Shown here: one piece after another, positions 53,152-61,860 of the stretch
How positions within the stretch are numbered: the first letter of the stretch is position 1
Layout: each line of letters starts with the position of its first letter
Assembly: GCA_041392305.1 (NCBI GenBank)
Contig: JAWKMJ010000018.1
Coordinates: 1 to 64,000, forward strand
Reading direction: 5' to 3'
DNA from: JAGQYP01 sp041392305
GTDB lineage: Bacteria; Bacteroidota; Bacteroidia; Flavobacteriales_D; Crocinitomicaceae
Length of the DNA: 64,000 nt
Program-made: the position numbers and the translations under genes
Notes under the pieces: model-generated
Databases searched by the model: none
The model's input: only the letters and a program-made list of their open reading frames with translations
Told to the model about the DNA's origin: nothing

Positions 53152-56085
53152 ATGTGGTCTACTTGCAGCTTGAGAAAATGGAGCTTTTTAGCTTTAATCC
53201 TTGTTTTTACGTCTAACCTAAATGCACAACACGAAGAACCTGCCCCACCAGAAAATGAAACCATTCAGGAGCATCACCCCTCATCGAATTCAGATACAAG
53301 TGTACACACTGAAAAAGAGCATGATGAAGAGCATGGAGAGCACCATACTGATAATTCTCCTTTATTTTTCATCATTTTCGCTGTAATTATCGGATCTGCT
53401 ACCCGTTTTTTTCTGCAAAAAAGTATCCTTCCCTTTACCGTTTCGTTACTAATTATAGGTCTTGGACTAGGTGCTTTAGGTCGTTTTGATATCTTGCACG
53501 CCTACGAAATCGGAAATTATACCTTCGATTTTTCTTTTGCTGATAAATCCATCAAATGGGCCTCACACATTGATCCACATCTTTTGCTTTATATTTTCCT
53601 ACCCATTTTGATCTTTGAAGCTGTATTCGCAATTGATGTTCACGTATTCAAAAAGACCTTTACTAACGCGGTAATCATGGCTGTGCCTGGAATTCTAGTG
53701 GCAGTATTTGCTACCGCTTTCTTTGTTTTAGGTCTGAAAGCCATAGGAATGGGAATGAATAGCTGGACCTATAGTTTGGCCTTACTCTTTGGAGCAGTCG
53801 TTTCCGCTACCGACCCTGTAGCGGTAGTTTCCATCTTGAAAGAGCTAGGAGCTAGTAAAAAATTAGGAACTTTAATTGAAGGAGAATCTTTGTTGAACGA
53901 TGGTACGGCAATTGTAATTTTCATGGTGATTTTCACGGGAATCACTGGAGTTTCGGACGGCAATACTTTTGATGGATTTATAGAGTTTTTCAGAGTTTCT
54001 TTTGGAGGAGCTATTGTAGGTGGAATTATCGGTTGGCTGATCATTCGCTGGGTGAAAAAGGTGTTCAATGATGCATTGGTTGAAACAAGTTTGATTGTTG
54101 CCGCAGCATATATGACTTTCTTTATTGCTGAATATTTCTTTCACGTTTCGGGAGTACTTGCACTTGTAGCTTACGGTCTCATGATGGCCAGTTATGGTAA
54201 AACAAGAATCAGTCCCGAGGTACAACATTTCTTACACGAATTCTGGGAATTTGCTGCTTTTGTAGCGAATACTTTAATCTTCTTAATCGTTGGGGTAGTT
54301 ATCGCTGAAAGATCTGTCTTCACAACTAACGATCTTCTTTTATTACTCATTATTTACATTGGAGTCTTTATTGTTCGTGCTGTGGTTATCATGATGTTCT
54401 TCCCCGCCATGAAAAGAATTGGATATGGATTGAAACAAAAAGATGCCTTGGTACTTTGGTATGGCGCACTAAGAGGAGCTATTGGTCTGGCATTGGCACT
54501 AATTGTGGCCGGTACTGAAGCAATTCCGAAAGATATTCGTGATCAATTTCTATTTTTTACAGCTGGAATTGTGACCCTAACTCTTCTTATAAATGCCACA
54601 ACAGTTTCTTGGGTCGTAAACAAGTTGGGGCTTACCAAGCTATCCCCTGCCAAAATGCTAGCGATCCGAAATGCTCATGAGTACATCGTACAATCTTCTC
54701 ATAAGAACATTGATAAATTGAAAACAGACCGGTACTTAAAACGAGCAAATTGGAAAGCAGTAAAAAGATATTTGCCTGATTATGAAAATGTGATCTTAGA
54801 AGATGAAGTAGCTGAAGAAAATGTAGTTGCGGAGTCCAGATCTAGAATTCTGGAGAAGGAAAAAGCATCGTATTGGGCTCAATTCAAAGACGGACTTTTA
54901 GGTGATCGAGCCTATCAATTACTTACAGGTGAGATTAACGATATTTTGGATGAAAAAGGAGAACTCCCACTAAATAAAAGGGATGATCTAGAAAATCTTC
55001 TGAAGCCATCAAATTTCTTAAATCGAGCTCAAAACACCCCTCTATTTGGAAAAATTGCCCGACAAATGTTCTTTGATAAATTGACAACGAGTTATGATTG
55101 TGCCAAAGGTTTTGTTACCGCTCAAGCTGAAAGTTTAAAGCTTCTCGAATCAATGATGCGAACTGCTTCGGAAGAAGAAATGGAGCATCTGAAAGTGATT
55201 GAAGGCGAAATCAATAGTAATCGAATTGAAGGGTTAACTTTCTTAAGAAATTTAGGTAAAGAATACCCCGAAACTTATGAAGCTATAACCACACGAGAGG
55301 CCATTCGAACCATGCTCAATTATGAAAAAACTACCGTGGATCGTCTCCATAAAAGAGGGCGCTTAGCTGGAAAAGAAGCCGACAAACTGGTTCAGAATAT
55401 AGAAAACAGGATGAAAAAATTACGTGATGCTCCACCGGTTTTCGAACTTCCTGAAAAAGAAGAACTCCTCACAGAAATCCCATGGCTAAATGAATTGGAT
55501 CACATGTCTTTCATTTCTGCAGCCAAAGAATTCACACAAAAAGTGTATTCCAAAGGAGCCATCCTATTGGAGGAAGGAAAAGAACAGGACGGAATGTTTA
55601 TCGTAGTTCGTGGAAGCATCAAGATCACCATCAACGGTGAGTTGATCGATCTTTTAGGACCTGGATCCACAGTTGGCGAAATTGCTGCTTTGAAAGATCT
55701 TAAAAGAACAGCAACCGTAACTGCAGATTCTCCGGTAACCGTTTTACATTGTTCATCCAAAGCTTTGAAAAAACTTGTTACAGTAAATAAGGAAATCGAA
55801 GAGACCATCTGGAAAATTTCAGCGGTTAAAGTTGGATTCTATTTACTCAAGAACCTGGAACCGTACAAAAGGCTTTCGGAAAATAAAGTAAAACAAAAAC
55901 TTCGTCTAGGACGCTTAATCAAACTTTCAAAAGGCGAATCTATAGATCTTTCAGATAAAAAAGCAGTGGTTCTAAATGGGAAATTGGAATCGAGCAATGG
56001 TGAACTCTTTGATGGTCCAGCCGCTTTAGTTGAAGACAAATTCACCGCGGTAGATGAATCACTGATTTTTGGAGAAGAAATTTGA
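53152..56085 (+). CDS. CPA1 Na+/H+ antiporter with His-rich leader and cyclic-nucleotide-binding domain
   Basis: This 977-residue protein starts at the ATG at 53152 (the TTG at 53146 adds two residues). It has a signal-like helix (to about NLNAQ), a His/Glu-rich stretch of 40 residues (QEHHPSSNSDT, KEHDEEHGEHHTDN), about 12 helices with the NhaP motif SATDPVAVVSILKELG and EGESLLNDGTAIVIF, a long cytosolic helical region, and a cNMP-binding domain (about 800-900; KGAILLEEGKEQDGMFIVVRGS, GPGSTVGEIAALKDLKRTATV). It exchanges Na+ for protons; the His stretch may sense pH or metals. Confidence 0.88.
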   Translation: MWSTCSLRKWSFLALILVFTSNLNAQHEEPAPPENETIQEHHPSSNSDTSVHTEKEHDEEHGEHHTDNSPLFFIIFAVIIGSATRFFLQKSILPFTVSLLIIGLGLGALGRFDILHAYEIGNYTFDFSFADKSIKWASHIDPHLLLYIFLPILIFEAVFAIDVHVFKKTFTNAVIMAVPGILVAVFATAFFVLGLKAIGMGMNSWTYSLALLFGAVVSATDPVAVVSILKELGASKKLGTLIEGESLLNDGTAIVIFMVIFTGITGVSDGNTFDGFIEFFRVSFGGAIVGGIIGWLIIRWVKKVFNDALVETSLIVAAAYMTFFIAEYFFHVSGVLALVAYGLMMASYGKTRISPEVQHFLHEFWEFAAFVANTLIFLIVGVVIAERSVFTTNDLLLLLIIYIGVFIVRAVVIMMFFPAMKRIGYGLKQKDALVLWYGALRGAIGLALALIVAGTEAIPKDIRDQFLFFTAGIVTLTLLINATTVSWVVNKLGLTKLSPAKMLAIRNAHEYIVQSSHKNIDKLKTDRYLKRANWKAVKRYLPDYENVILEDEVAEENVVAESRSRILEKEKASYWAQFKDGLLGDRAYQLLTGEINDILDEKGELPLNKRDDLENLLKPSNFLNRAQNTPLFGKIARQMFFDKLTTSYDCAKGFVTAQAESLKLLESMMRTASEEEMEHLKVIEGEINSNRIEGLTFLRNLGKEYPETYEAITTREAIRTMLNYEKTTVDRLHKRGRLAGKEADKLVQNIENRMKKLRDAPPVFELPEKEELLTEIPWLNELDHMSFISAAKEFTQKVYSKGAILLEEGKEQDGMFIVVRGSIKITINGELIDLLGPGSTVGEIAALKDLKRTATVTADSPVTVLHCSSKALKKLVTVNKEIEETIWKISAVKVGFYLLKNLEPYKRLSENKVKQKLRLGRLIKLSKGESIDLSDKKAVVLNGKLESSNGELFDGPAALVEDKFTAVDESLIFGEEI

Positions 56086-56123
56086 GAATATAAGTCACTT
56101 TGAGGCCAGTCGTATATGGATTG

Positions 56124-56165
56124 TTACACGAAGATGCACGAAGAAGACACAAAGATTCACTAAGG
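56124..56165. repeat. Dispersed TTACACG repeat, copy 2
   Basis: TTACACGAAGATGCACGAAG continues in a roughly 10-base rhythm; it aligns with the copy at 32754-32794. It lies just after the antiporter stop. Confidence 0.55.
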
Positions 56166-56210
56166 ATGAACGTTAATTTTATCCAAAACAATTAGTCTTT
56201 TATTCGCAAT

Positions 56211-56315
56211 TCTAAAAGTCTTGTATCTAAAAATCTTGAATCTGAAAGTCCTGAATCTGGTAGTCTTGAATCCGATAGTCTTGAATCTAAAAATCTTAAA
56301 TCTGATAGTCTCAAA
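56211..56315. repeat. 15-base tandem repeat, seven units
   Basis: Seven imperfect units of the type TCTGATAGTCTTGAA fill 56211-56315 without gaps and end two bases before the stop codon of the pentapeptide channel gene. On the minus strand, in a frame different from that gene, they read as five-residue units (SRLSD, SRLPD, SGLSD, SRFLD). Confidence 0.85.
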
Positions 56316-56316
56316 T

Positions 56317-57984
56317 CTATCTCAAAATCTTCCTCACAAAAGCAACAGTGAAATAACTCATTAAAAAGAGACCGGCCCAACCCTCAATAATTGAAAGAGC
56401 TCTGCCATATTCCAAAGGATAATAGTCGCCATATCCGATTGTTAAAAATGTAATCGCACTGTGATAAAAACTTACCTGAAGACTATTTAAATGATCTAAA
56501 TGATCAACTGAATTGGCAATTCCTCCCAAATGGATATAGGGCAAAACGAAAAAGGCCAAACTGAAAAGTACGTAAACAACGATCATTGAAAAAAGCACGC
56601 GTAATGGACTGGTAGCATAATTACCCATCTTGTCAAAAATGAGCCATTTAAAAGCCATTCCAGGCAAGCGCCAATACTCTTTGACTCCCGTTTTGTAAAT
56701 GTGCTGCATTTCACCTCTATACTCGTATCTTTTGAATTGTAAATACGCCAAATCTTCTTCTTCATACCTTCCGCCTACACTAAAATTCTCCTTTATTGTA
56801 ACAAATTGTTCGGCTTTTTCTTCTAGTGTGGTATCGGGCTGACTCACAATCATTTTCTTCAACTCATTTTCTTTCCATGAAAAAATGAAGCGTCCTAAAT
56901 TTCGCATTCCAGTTAGATAGAGGGTTTTAATCCTCACATTCCTACCATCCGTTTGCATATCAATGATATCGCGTAAAACACATTCTGAAAAATCGACTCG
57001 ATTGGCACTTTTAACACAAAAATTCATGTATACATTGATTTTTGATCGCCAAAATGAAATTTTATCCACTTTAACCTCCTCAAAGGAAATAGAACCTCTT
57101 CCAAAGTCAACATTTTCAAATAAAACTTCGGCTTTACCAAAATCAAATTGATCAAAAGAAATCTCTGTATCTCCAAAGCGAGCCGAACTGAATTTGAATC
57201 TTCCAGAAATCATTTCAGATTCGTCAAAAGTGACGTAGCCATTTCCAAAAGTAGTTCGCCTAAAGTCTACTTTTCCCTCTCCAAATTCAACCCTTCTGAA
57301 GTCTATGGTTTGATTTCCGAATTTTGCTTTTTGAAATTCCACATCACCAACTCCAAACTTGGAAAAATGAAATTTCACCTTGGAATCATAAAAATTAGCT
57401 GAGTTAAACATGATACTTCCATCTCCGAATTCAGCGTTTACGAAAGAGACCATACCTCCATAGAATTTGGCAAAACTGAAAAGCAAATTCCGCTCACCAA
57501 ATTTGACATACTGAAAATTGATGATTCCTTTTCCAAATGCCGTTTTTCTGAAATCAACAATATCGGAGCCATTAAAATAAGAGTTGTAGAAACTTACTCC
57601 TCCGTTTGAAAAAATGGCATTTCGAAATTCGGTCAACCCATTGAATCTGGAAAAACTAAAATCGATATTGAGTTCGCAATCGAAAAAACAATTTTTGAAA
57701 TCAACATCTGAAAAATCAATGTAGTCTGATTCTTCAATTTGATAAATTTTTCTGTATTCTTTTAAAGAAAAATCAAGGAGGTAGGCATTTTCATAACATA
57801 AGGAATCACCGTTTTGAATCTTCTGATAAACCTCTTCTTTACTCAACCAACCTTTGAAAGAAATATCGACCAATTCCTCGTCAACATAAGTTTTGATCTC
57901 TACTTTTTTCGAATAAGTTTGTTTACCAAATTGTATGGGTTCCTCAACAATTCGAATTCTATATGATGCAATGCCTATATCCAT
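56317..57984 (-). CDS. Pentapeptide-repeat protein fused to a two-helix potassium-channel pore
   Basis: This is a 555-residue protein. Residues about 80-345 are pentapeptide-type right-handed helix repeats in a 10-residue rhythm (FGKGIINFQYVK, FGDGSIMFNSAN, FGEGKVDFRRTT, FGNGYVTFDES). The C-terminal 100 residues are an ion-channel module: a helix near 458-480, pore loop, selectivity filter TIGYGD (515-520) and a last helix. TIGYGD is the potassium filter. No signal peptide, so the repeat domain should be cytosolic. It is followed upstream by a second pentapeptide gene on the same strand. Confidence 0.88.
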   Translation of the reverse strand: MDIGIASYRIRIVEEPIQFGKQTYSKKVEIKTYVDEELVDISFKGWLSKEEVYQKIQNGDSLCYENAYLLDFSLKEYRKIYQIEESDYIDFSDVDFKNCFFDCELNIDFSFSRFNGLTEFRNAIFSNGGVSFYNSYFNGSDIVDFRKTAFGKGIINFQYVKFGERNLLFSFAKFYGGMVSFVNAEFGDGSIMFNSANFYDSKVKFHFSKFGVGDVEFQKAKFGNQTIDFRRVEFGEGKVDFRRTTFGNGYVTFDESEMISGRFKFSSARFGDTEISFDQFDFGKAEVLFENVDFGRGSISFEEVKVDKISFWRSKINVYMNFCVKSANRVDFSECVLRDIIDMQTDGRNVRIKTLYLTGMRNLGRFIFSWKENELKKMIVSQPDTTLEEKAEQFVTIKENFSVGGRYEEEDLAYLQFKRYEYRGEMQHIYKTGVKEYWRLPGMAFKWLIFDKMGNYATSPLRVLFSMIVVYVLFSLAFFVLPYIHLGGIANSVDHLDHLNSLQVSFYHSAITFLTIGYGDYYPLEYGRALSIIEGWAGLFLMSYFTVAFVRKILR

Positions 57985-58036
57985 TTCCCTTGCAATTTAA
58001 ATGAAAATCAGATAAAGAAAACTGTTTTCTGTCATT

Positions 58037-58585
58037 TTATAATCTGACATTGATTTGATATTTTGAAAGGAGTCCCGGTAAATTTTCAAGCTCGAAATAT
58101 GCTCCCTTCAAGGTATTCTTTTCTGGATCCATCTCAACATGTATTGATCTTTCAAACTGAGCATCCATGAGATTGGTATATTCAAAAATCGCTCCTTGTA
58201 GATCACATTTTTCAAATTTTGCGGCAGTGAGATCTGCTTCTACGAAATCTACCTCTCGAAGATCACATTCCTTAAAATGATATTTTTTAAGATTCATTTG
58301 ATAGAAAGTCGACATTCTCAAATTGGAATAGGTAAAACGAATCTGAAAGAGAAAATCTGAGGCATAGCAAAACTGCAGCCCTTGTAATTTACATGATTCA
58401 AATATCACTTCCTTAAATCCTGTGCGGGTGATTTGACATGAACTCAAATCGCAATCGTAAAACTCACATTCAATAAAATTGAAATCCCGTAAATCCTTAC
58501 CGGAAAGATCACAATTTCGAAAAATGCAATTTTCATAATCTCCCTTTTCTAAGGAATGAATTCCATCGTACTCTTGTTCTACCAT
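58037..58585 (-). CDS. Pentapeptide-repeat protein, Qnr/McbG-like
   Basis: This 182-residue protein is built of pentapeptide repeats: CIFRNCDLSGKDLRDFNFIE, CEFYDCDLSSC, FKECDLREVDFVEADLTAAK and FEKCDLQGAIFEYTNLMDAQ. It has a break near residue 75-90 like Qnr/McbG proteins. Those mimic DNA and protect gyrase from quinolones or microcin B17, but most homologues have unknown roles. It lies 52 bases upstream of the channel gene in the same direction and may be co-transcribed. Divergent from the ECF sigma gene. Confidence 0.82.
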   Translation of the reverse strand: MVEQEYDGIHSLEKGDYENCIFRNCDLSGKDLRDFNFIECEFYDCDLSSCQITRTGFKEVIFESCKLQGLQFCYASDFLFQIRFTYSNLRMSTFYQMNLKKYHFKECDLREVDFVEADLTAAKFEKCDLQGAIFEYTNLMDAQFERSIHVEMDPEKNTLKGAYFELENLPGLLSKYQINVRL

Positions 58586-58641
58586 ATCATTAATTGAAAA
58601 CTGAAAGTAATTAAAAAAGTGTACTTTAAGCTCAAATTAAG

Positions 58642-59178
58642 ATGATTTTGAATAGCTCAGACGAAATTAAAACCATTTATGAAACACATGCTGACATGGT
58701 GTATAATTTGTGTTTGAATTACCTTCAAAATGAAGAGGATGCTCAAGATCTCACTCAGGAAATTTTTGTCAAAATATTTCAACAACAAACACATTTTAGA
58801 GGTCAATCAACCCTAAAAACATGGATTTACCGGATTACAGTCAATTCTTGCTTGGATTATATTCGTAAACACTCAAGAAAAAAACGATTTGGAATTCGAT
58901 TCAGCCTTTCCCATCAAGAAAATGAAAAGTTCTCTCCAATAAATTTTAGACATCCCGGTGTTCAAATGGAAGATGAGGAAGCTTTGAAAAACTTATTTGA
59001 ACAAATCAATCGTTTACCAGAAAACCAAAAAACAGCTTTACTACTAAAAACTACGGAAGACCTAAAAAACCCTGAAATAGCAGAAATAATGAAGGTTTCA
59101 GCTAAATCCGTAGAGTCCCTATTAGGGCGTGCAAGAAAAAATTTGGAAAAATTCCTAAAGGAAGCGAGGGATGGATGA
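58642..59178 (+). CDS. ECF sigma-70 factor
   Basis: This 178-residue sigma factor has region 2 (YETHADMVYNLCLNYLQNEE, DLTQEIFVKIFQ, LKTWIYRITVNSCLDYIRKH) and region 4 (INRLPENQKTALLLKT, NPEIAEIMKVSAKSVESLLGRAR). It directs RNA polymerase to specific promoters, probably those of the genes downstream. The next gene encodes an anti-sigma-like membrane protein, after 189 bases filled with heptamer repeats. Confidence 0.93.
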   Translation: MILNSSDEIKTIYETHADMVYNLCLNYLQNEEDAQDLTQEIFVKIFQQQTHFRGQSTLKTWIYRITVNSCLDYIRKHSRKKRFGIRFSLSHQENEKFSPINFRHPGVQMEDEEALKNLFEQINRLPENQKTALLLKTTEDLKNPEIAEIMKVSAKSVESLLGRARKNLEKFLKEARDG

Positions 59179-59210
59179 ATTGAAAACGTCTATTGAGTGT
59201 AGAATGGAAG

Positions 59211-59301
59211 TACGAGATACGAAATACGAATTACGAGGTACGGAATACGAATTACGAGTTGCGAAATACGAATTACGAATTACGAAGTCCGAAATACTAA
59301 T
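59211..59301. repeat. Heptamer array TACGAAT-type, 13 units
   Basis: Thirteen units in strict 7-base register (TACGAGA, TACGAAA, TACGAAT, TACGAGG, TACGGAA, TACGAAT, TACGAGT, TGCGAAA, TACGAAT, TACGAAT, TACGAAG, TCCGAAA, TACTAAT). The same word is found at the lpdA 3' end. Confidence 0.9.
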
Positions 59302-59305
59302 AAGA

Positions 59306-59361
59306 AACTTGGTACTTGGAACTTGGTACTTGGAACTTAGAACTTAGAGCTTAGAACTAAA
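59306..59361. repeat. Heptamer array AACTTGG/AACTTAG-type, eight units
   Basis: Eight 7-base units (AACTTGG, TACTTGG, AACTTGG, TACTTGG, AACTTAG, AACTTAG, AGCTTAG, AACTAAA) end six bases before the ATG of the anti-sigma-like gene. AACTTAG pairs also precede the PhnA gene at 40738-40751. Confidence 0.88.
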
Positions 59362-59367
59362 ATAAAA

Positions 59368-59652
59368 ATGAAAAACGACGACAACATAGAGTTACTGAAA
59401 CGTGTTCAGAAAGTGAATGCTCCTGAATTTCTTTTTACTCGCATTCAGGCTAAAATTGAGGATACTTTGCCGACCAAAATGCCTTTGTCTTGGGCTTTGG
59501 GTTTAGGCTTTAGTATTGTCTTTCTTATTGGAATCAATGCTTTTTCGGTCGTGAATTATCATTCTGGAAGTTCTGCTAGTTCCGTGAACGAACAAAATGA
59601 TTTAGGTGAATTTGTTGGTGCAAACCAAAGCAATCAATTGTATAATGAATAA
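59368..59652 (+). CDS. Probable anti-sigma factor (single-helix membrane protein)
   Basis: This 94-residue protein has a cytosolic N-terminus (MKNDDNIELLKRVQKVNAPEF, helical, like anti-sigma domains that hold ECF factors), one membrane helix (about 42-62) and a short Ser/Asn-rich periplasmic tail. No zinc-binding HxxxCxxC is present. The assignment rests on size, topology and the ECF gene just upstream. It overlaps the next gene by 8 bases. Confidence 0.6.
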   Translation: MKNDDNIELLKRVQKVNAPEFLFTRIQAKIEDTLPTKMPLSWALGLGFSIVFLIGINAFSVVNYHSGSSASSVNEQNDLGEFVGANQSNQLYNE

Positions 59653-60118
59653 GAACAAACTACTTGTAGCATCTTTAATCGTCTTGGTATTATTGAATAT
59701 CGGTCTGATTTCCTTTTTACTTTTTTCCAAACCTCCACATCCTCCAAAACCTCCGCATCAGGTTAGACAAGAGCCTAGAGAAATCATCATTAAAAAATTG
59801 GATTTAAATGTTGATCAAATCAAGCAGTACGATGTTTTGATTTCTGAACATAAAGAATCCATTCAAAAAAATGAACGCAAACTCAAAGATTTGAAAGAAT
59901 CGCTTTATGCTTCAATGGGTAAGGAAGATATCTACGATGCTGATTCCGTGATCACCTTGATTAATCAAATACAATTGGAAATTGAAAAGACCCATTACAG
60001 TCATTTTATGGATTTGAAAAAGATCTGTACCCCGGATCAAATGCCAAAGTACAAGCAGCTTACTTTAGAATTGGCGAAGATCTTTAGTCCAGGTCCAAAA
60101 CCACCCGTAAAACCATGA
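59645..60118 (+). CDS. CpxP/Spy-like periplasmic protein (heavy-metal-resistance type)
   Basis: This is a 157-residue protein starting at the ATG at 59645. A membrane anchor or signal (LLVASLIVLVLLNIGLISFLLF) is followed by a Pro/His-rich linker (KPPHPPKPPHQ) and a helical LTxxQ-like hairpin domain: KLDLNVDQIKQYDVLISEHKE and MDLKKICTPDQMPKYKQLTLELAKIF. These match the Spy/CpxP/CnrX group, periplasmic metal or envelope-stress sensors. The His-rich linker and C-terminal PGPKPPVKP fit metal binding. It overlaps both neighbours. Confidence 0.75.
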   Translation: MNKNKLLVASLIVLVLLNIGLISFLLFSKPPHPPKPPHQVRQEPREIIIKKLDLNVDQIKQYDVLISEHKESIQKNERKLKDLKESLYASMGKEDIYDADSVITLINQIQLEIEKTHYSHFMDLKKICTPDQMPKYKQLTLELAKIFSPGPKPPVKP

Positions 60119-60780
60119 GGAAAAGTGCACTAATCATTGGGGTCTTCTTCACTATAATTGGACTTTCTCAGAGGCAAAATCTCATTCATATTTCTTTTGA
60201 AGCCGAGTGGGAAGGAAAAAAACTGGAAGATAAACTTCAATTCTTTGGAAAGGACAGTATTCAAATCACTGAATTTCGTTTTTATGTTTCGAATTTCGTA
60301 TTTGAAAGAGACGGAACTGGTTTTTTAGAGCAAGACAGCTACCATTTGATCGATTTATTTGTGAAAACCAATTTTGAAGTACAATTTCCCCCAAATTTCC
60401 CTTTTGACACGCTCGAATTTTATTTGGGCATTGACAGTCTGACAAACGTTGATGGGGTGATAGGAGGAGACATGGATCCAACTCTAGGAATGTATTGGAC
60501 CTGGCAATCAGGCTATATCAATTTGAAACTGGAGGGAAAATCCATTCAAAGCCCAAAACCTAAACACGATTTTCAGTTCCATTTGGGTGGCTACCTCCCG
60601 CCTTTTCTTGCTGCCCAAAAAATAAGATTGCCAGCGAATTCCAATCAGATTAGAATTGGATTTGATTTAAAGAAATTCTTTGAAAAACTGGATATACAGA
60701 AAACTCCTACTATAATGTCTCCTGGCAAAGAATCTGTGAACTTATCAAAGCATGCTGCTGAATGTTTTTATATTAAATGA
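60115..60780 (+). CDS. MbnP-family copper-binding protein
   Basis: This 221-residue secreted protein has a signal peptide (MRKSALIIGVFFTIIGLSQ) and the MbnP pattern LIHISFEAEWEGKKLED, ITEFRFYVSNFVFE, LEFYLGIDSLTNVDGVIGGDMDP, GMYWTWQSGYINLKLEG (Trp128, Trp130) and FQFHLGGY (His156). In methanotrophs MbnP binds copper and its partner MbnH oxidises a Trp to kynurenine. The mbnH gene follows with a 4-base overlap. Confidence 0.85.
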   Translation: MRKSALIIGVFFTIIGLSQRQNLIHISFEAEWEGKKLEDKLQFFGKDSIQITEFRFYVSNFVFERDGTGFLEQDSYHLIDLFVKTNFEVQFPPNFPFDTLEFYLGIDSLTNVDGVIGGDMDPTLGMYWTWQSGYINLKLEGKSIQSPKPKHDFQFHLGGYLPPFLAAQKIRLPANSNQIRIGFDLKKFFEKLDIQKTPTIMSPGKESVNLSKHAAECFYIK

Positions 60781-61829
60781 AATCTAAAACCATCATATTC
60801 ACACTTGTGTTATTTGCCTTTATGGGAGCAGGTATTCCAGTAAAGGGAGATCTCAAGTTGATCGAGATTCCGGCAAACTGGCCTGATCCTGTTTATGATT
60901 TCAAGAAAAACCCTCTATCTGAAAAAGGTATTGCTTTAGGAAGATTTTTATTTTATGATCCAATTTTGTCCAGAGACAGCACTATTTCTTGTAGTTCTTG
61001 CCATTTGAGTTTTACGGCTTTCACTCACGTCGATCACGCCTTAAGTCATGGAATTGAAGATCGAATTGGAATTCGAAATTCTCCAGTATTGATCAACCTG
61101 GCCTGGAATAAATCCTTTATGTGGGACGGAGCGGTAAACCATATCGAAGTACAGCCGTTGGCCCCTATTTCCAATCCTCTTGAAATGGATGAAAGCCTTC
61201 AACAAGTAGCCAAAAAACTAAGCAAAAATCCGTTTTATAAACGTTTATTCAACGAATCTTTCGGTGACAATGAAATTACAGGTGAGCGTATTTTACTAGC
61301 ACTAGCGCAATTTCAATTGACACTCATCAGTTCAAATTCGAAATACGACAAGGTACAGAGAGGTGAGCTGGAATTTAGTGAACAAGAAGCCAAAGGATAT
61401 CAACTTTTCCGAGCCAGTTGTGCTTCTTGCCATCAAGAACCCCTGTTTACAAATGGAGGATTTGCCAACAATGGATTACCCGTTGATACCATATTGAATG
61501 ACATTGGTCGAATGAAAATAAGTCTAAATCCTTCTGATTCGCTCAAGTTCAAGGTTCCTACATTGCGTAATATTGAGTTCTCATTTCCGTATATGCATGA
61601 TGGGAGATTCAAAAGTTTAAGACAAGTTCTGGACCATTATGAAAAAGGGATACAACCTCATCCAACTTTAAATCCGGAAATGAAATCAATCAAAAAAATG
61701 TCCAAAGAGGACAAGGTAGATTTACTTGCATTTCTTTTAACACTTAGTGATAAAGAATTTTTATTTAATCCTAAATTCGGGTTTCCAAGAAAAAATTTCA
61801 ATCCGAGCGAGGGGTATTTTAATAATTAA
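60777..61829 (+). CDS. Di-haem cytochrome c peroxidase-like MbnH
   Basis: This 350-residue secreted protein has two c-type haem sites, Cys72-x-x-Cys75-His76 (SCSSCHLSF) and Cys215-x-x-Cys218-His219 (SCASCHQEP). LGRFLFYDPILSRDSTISC and FKVPTLRNIEFSFPYMHDGRFKSL belong to the CcpA/MauG family. The partner MbnP lies directly upstream. By analogy it oxidises a Trp of MbnP in the periplasm. Signal peptide at 1-24. Confidence 0.92.
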   Translation: MKSKTIIFTLVLFAFMGAGIPVKGDLKLIEIPANWPDPVYDFKKNPLSEKGIALGRFLFYDPILSRDSTISCSSCHLSFTAFTHVDHALSHGIEDRIGIRNSPVLINLAWNKSFMWDGAVNHIEVQPLAPISNPLEMDESLQQVAKKLSKNPFYKRLFNESFGDNEITGERILLALAQFQLTLISSNSKYDKVQRGELEFSEQEAKGYQLFRASCASCHQEPLFTNGGFANNGLPVDTILNDIGRMKISLNPSDSLKFKVPTLRNIEFSFPYMHDGRFKSLRQVLDHYEKGIQPHPTLNPEMKSIKKMSKEDKVDLLAFLLTLSDKEFLFNPKFGFPRKNFNPSEGYFNN

Positions 61830-61860
61830 CGTCAAAACTGACAGAAACAAATTAAATTCT

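Noticed and set aside
53028..53216. Short plus-strand ORF before the antiporter
   Set aside because: It overlaps the antiporter start in another frame, has low-complexity Lys/Ile content and no supporting motif.
56192..56380. 62-residue minus-strand ORF with a five-residue periodicity
   Set aside because: It overlaps the end of the channel gene in another frame and consists almost only of the 15-base repeat. Kept as a repeat observation, not as a gene.
61747..61860. N-terminal extension of the YHYH protein
   Set aside because: It overlaps the mbnH end, and a proper signal peptide starts at 61861.
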